From: Thermoplasmata archaeon
GTDB taxonomy: Archaea; Thermoplasmatota; Thermoplasmata; GCA-020350865
NCBI GenBank assembly: GCA_020348445.1
Contig: CP070751.1
Span: 2,412,927 to 2,476,926, forward strand
Direction: 5' to 3'
Length of the DNA stretch: 64,000 bases
The position numbers were made by a program, and so were the translations under genes. Numbering within the stretch: position 1 is the first letter of the stretch; every line of letters starts with the position of its first letter. The notes beneath the pieces were generated by a model. The model did not search any database. It was not told where the DNA came from and worked only from the letters and a program-made list of their open reading frames with translations. Shown one piece after another: positions 63,972 through 64,000 of this stretch.

Positions 63972-64000
63972 GGTTCTTAAATCACCTAGGTTCTATTTAT

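Overview
The window reads as a chromosome segment of an archaeon, most likely a Thermoplasmatota-type (MBG-D-like) euryarchaeote; the phylum is inferred from gene content. Evidence for Archaea: a Nep1/Emg1 rRNA pseudouridine methyltransferase, TATA-type promoters with short or no leaders, frequent TTG/GTG starts beside strong GGAGGTG ribosome sites, and many large secreted proteins built from PKD, CARDB, PQQ, FG-GAP, WD40, Kelch, TSP3-like and Ig-like units. I saw no rRNA, tRNA, CRISPR array, transposase or integrase.

Layout. 1-1271 (-): 5' part of a secreted PKD/DUF4082-like protein behind a long, hairpin-rich leader. 1844-4998 (-): ECF metal-uptake operon cbiM-PDGLE-cbiQ-cbiO with nep1 at its end, preceded by a perfect dyad that looks like a metal-repressor operator. 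5189-7627: a membrane protein with a very acidic cytoplasmic region. 7789-14407: three tandem paralogous Asp-box surface proteins in one overlapping operon. 14415-16814: a CcdA/DsbD-like membrane protein diverging from two tandem BadF/HgdC-type activases. 16886-26788: TSP3, beta-helix and Ig-like membrane-anchored proteins, a NapH-like membrane polyferredoxin and a 2-hydroxyacyl-CoA dehydratase (2-HAD) family protein. 26936-32416: two paralogues sharing a Cys/Gly-rich N-terminal domain. 32598-40013: a tight operon of three surface beta-propellers (PQQ, WD40, FG-GAP), a His-loop CcdA-like protein, a second polyferredoxin and a second 2-HAD protein. 40108-57218: more giant surface proteins (Kelch, lamin-tail, PQQ, Ig-repeat, FG-GAP). 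57295-63971 (-): a Cys-rich membrane protein, a NifB homologue, a PQQ propeller protein and a double FtsX-type ABC permease.

Two themes stand out. First, two separate [NapH-like polyferredoxin + 2-HAD] pairs, two adjacent ATP-dependent activases, CcdA-like thiol-redox membrane proteins and a NifB homologue lie within 45 kb. They suggest an ATP-driven low-potential reductase coupled to the membrane and embedded among cell-surface proteins. The substrate is unknown. Second, the secreted proteins fall into two exclusive classes by C-terminus: one ends in a transmembrane helix with a charged tail, the other in a ~160-residue module made of two GWNL...GYW half-repeats with no membrane helix. That module is a candidate archaeal surface-sorting or anchoring signal.

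All domain calls are made by eye from residue patterns; no database search was run.
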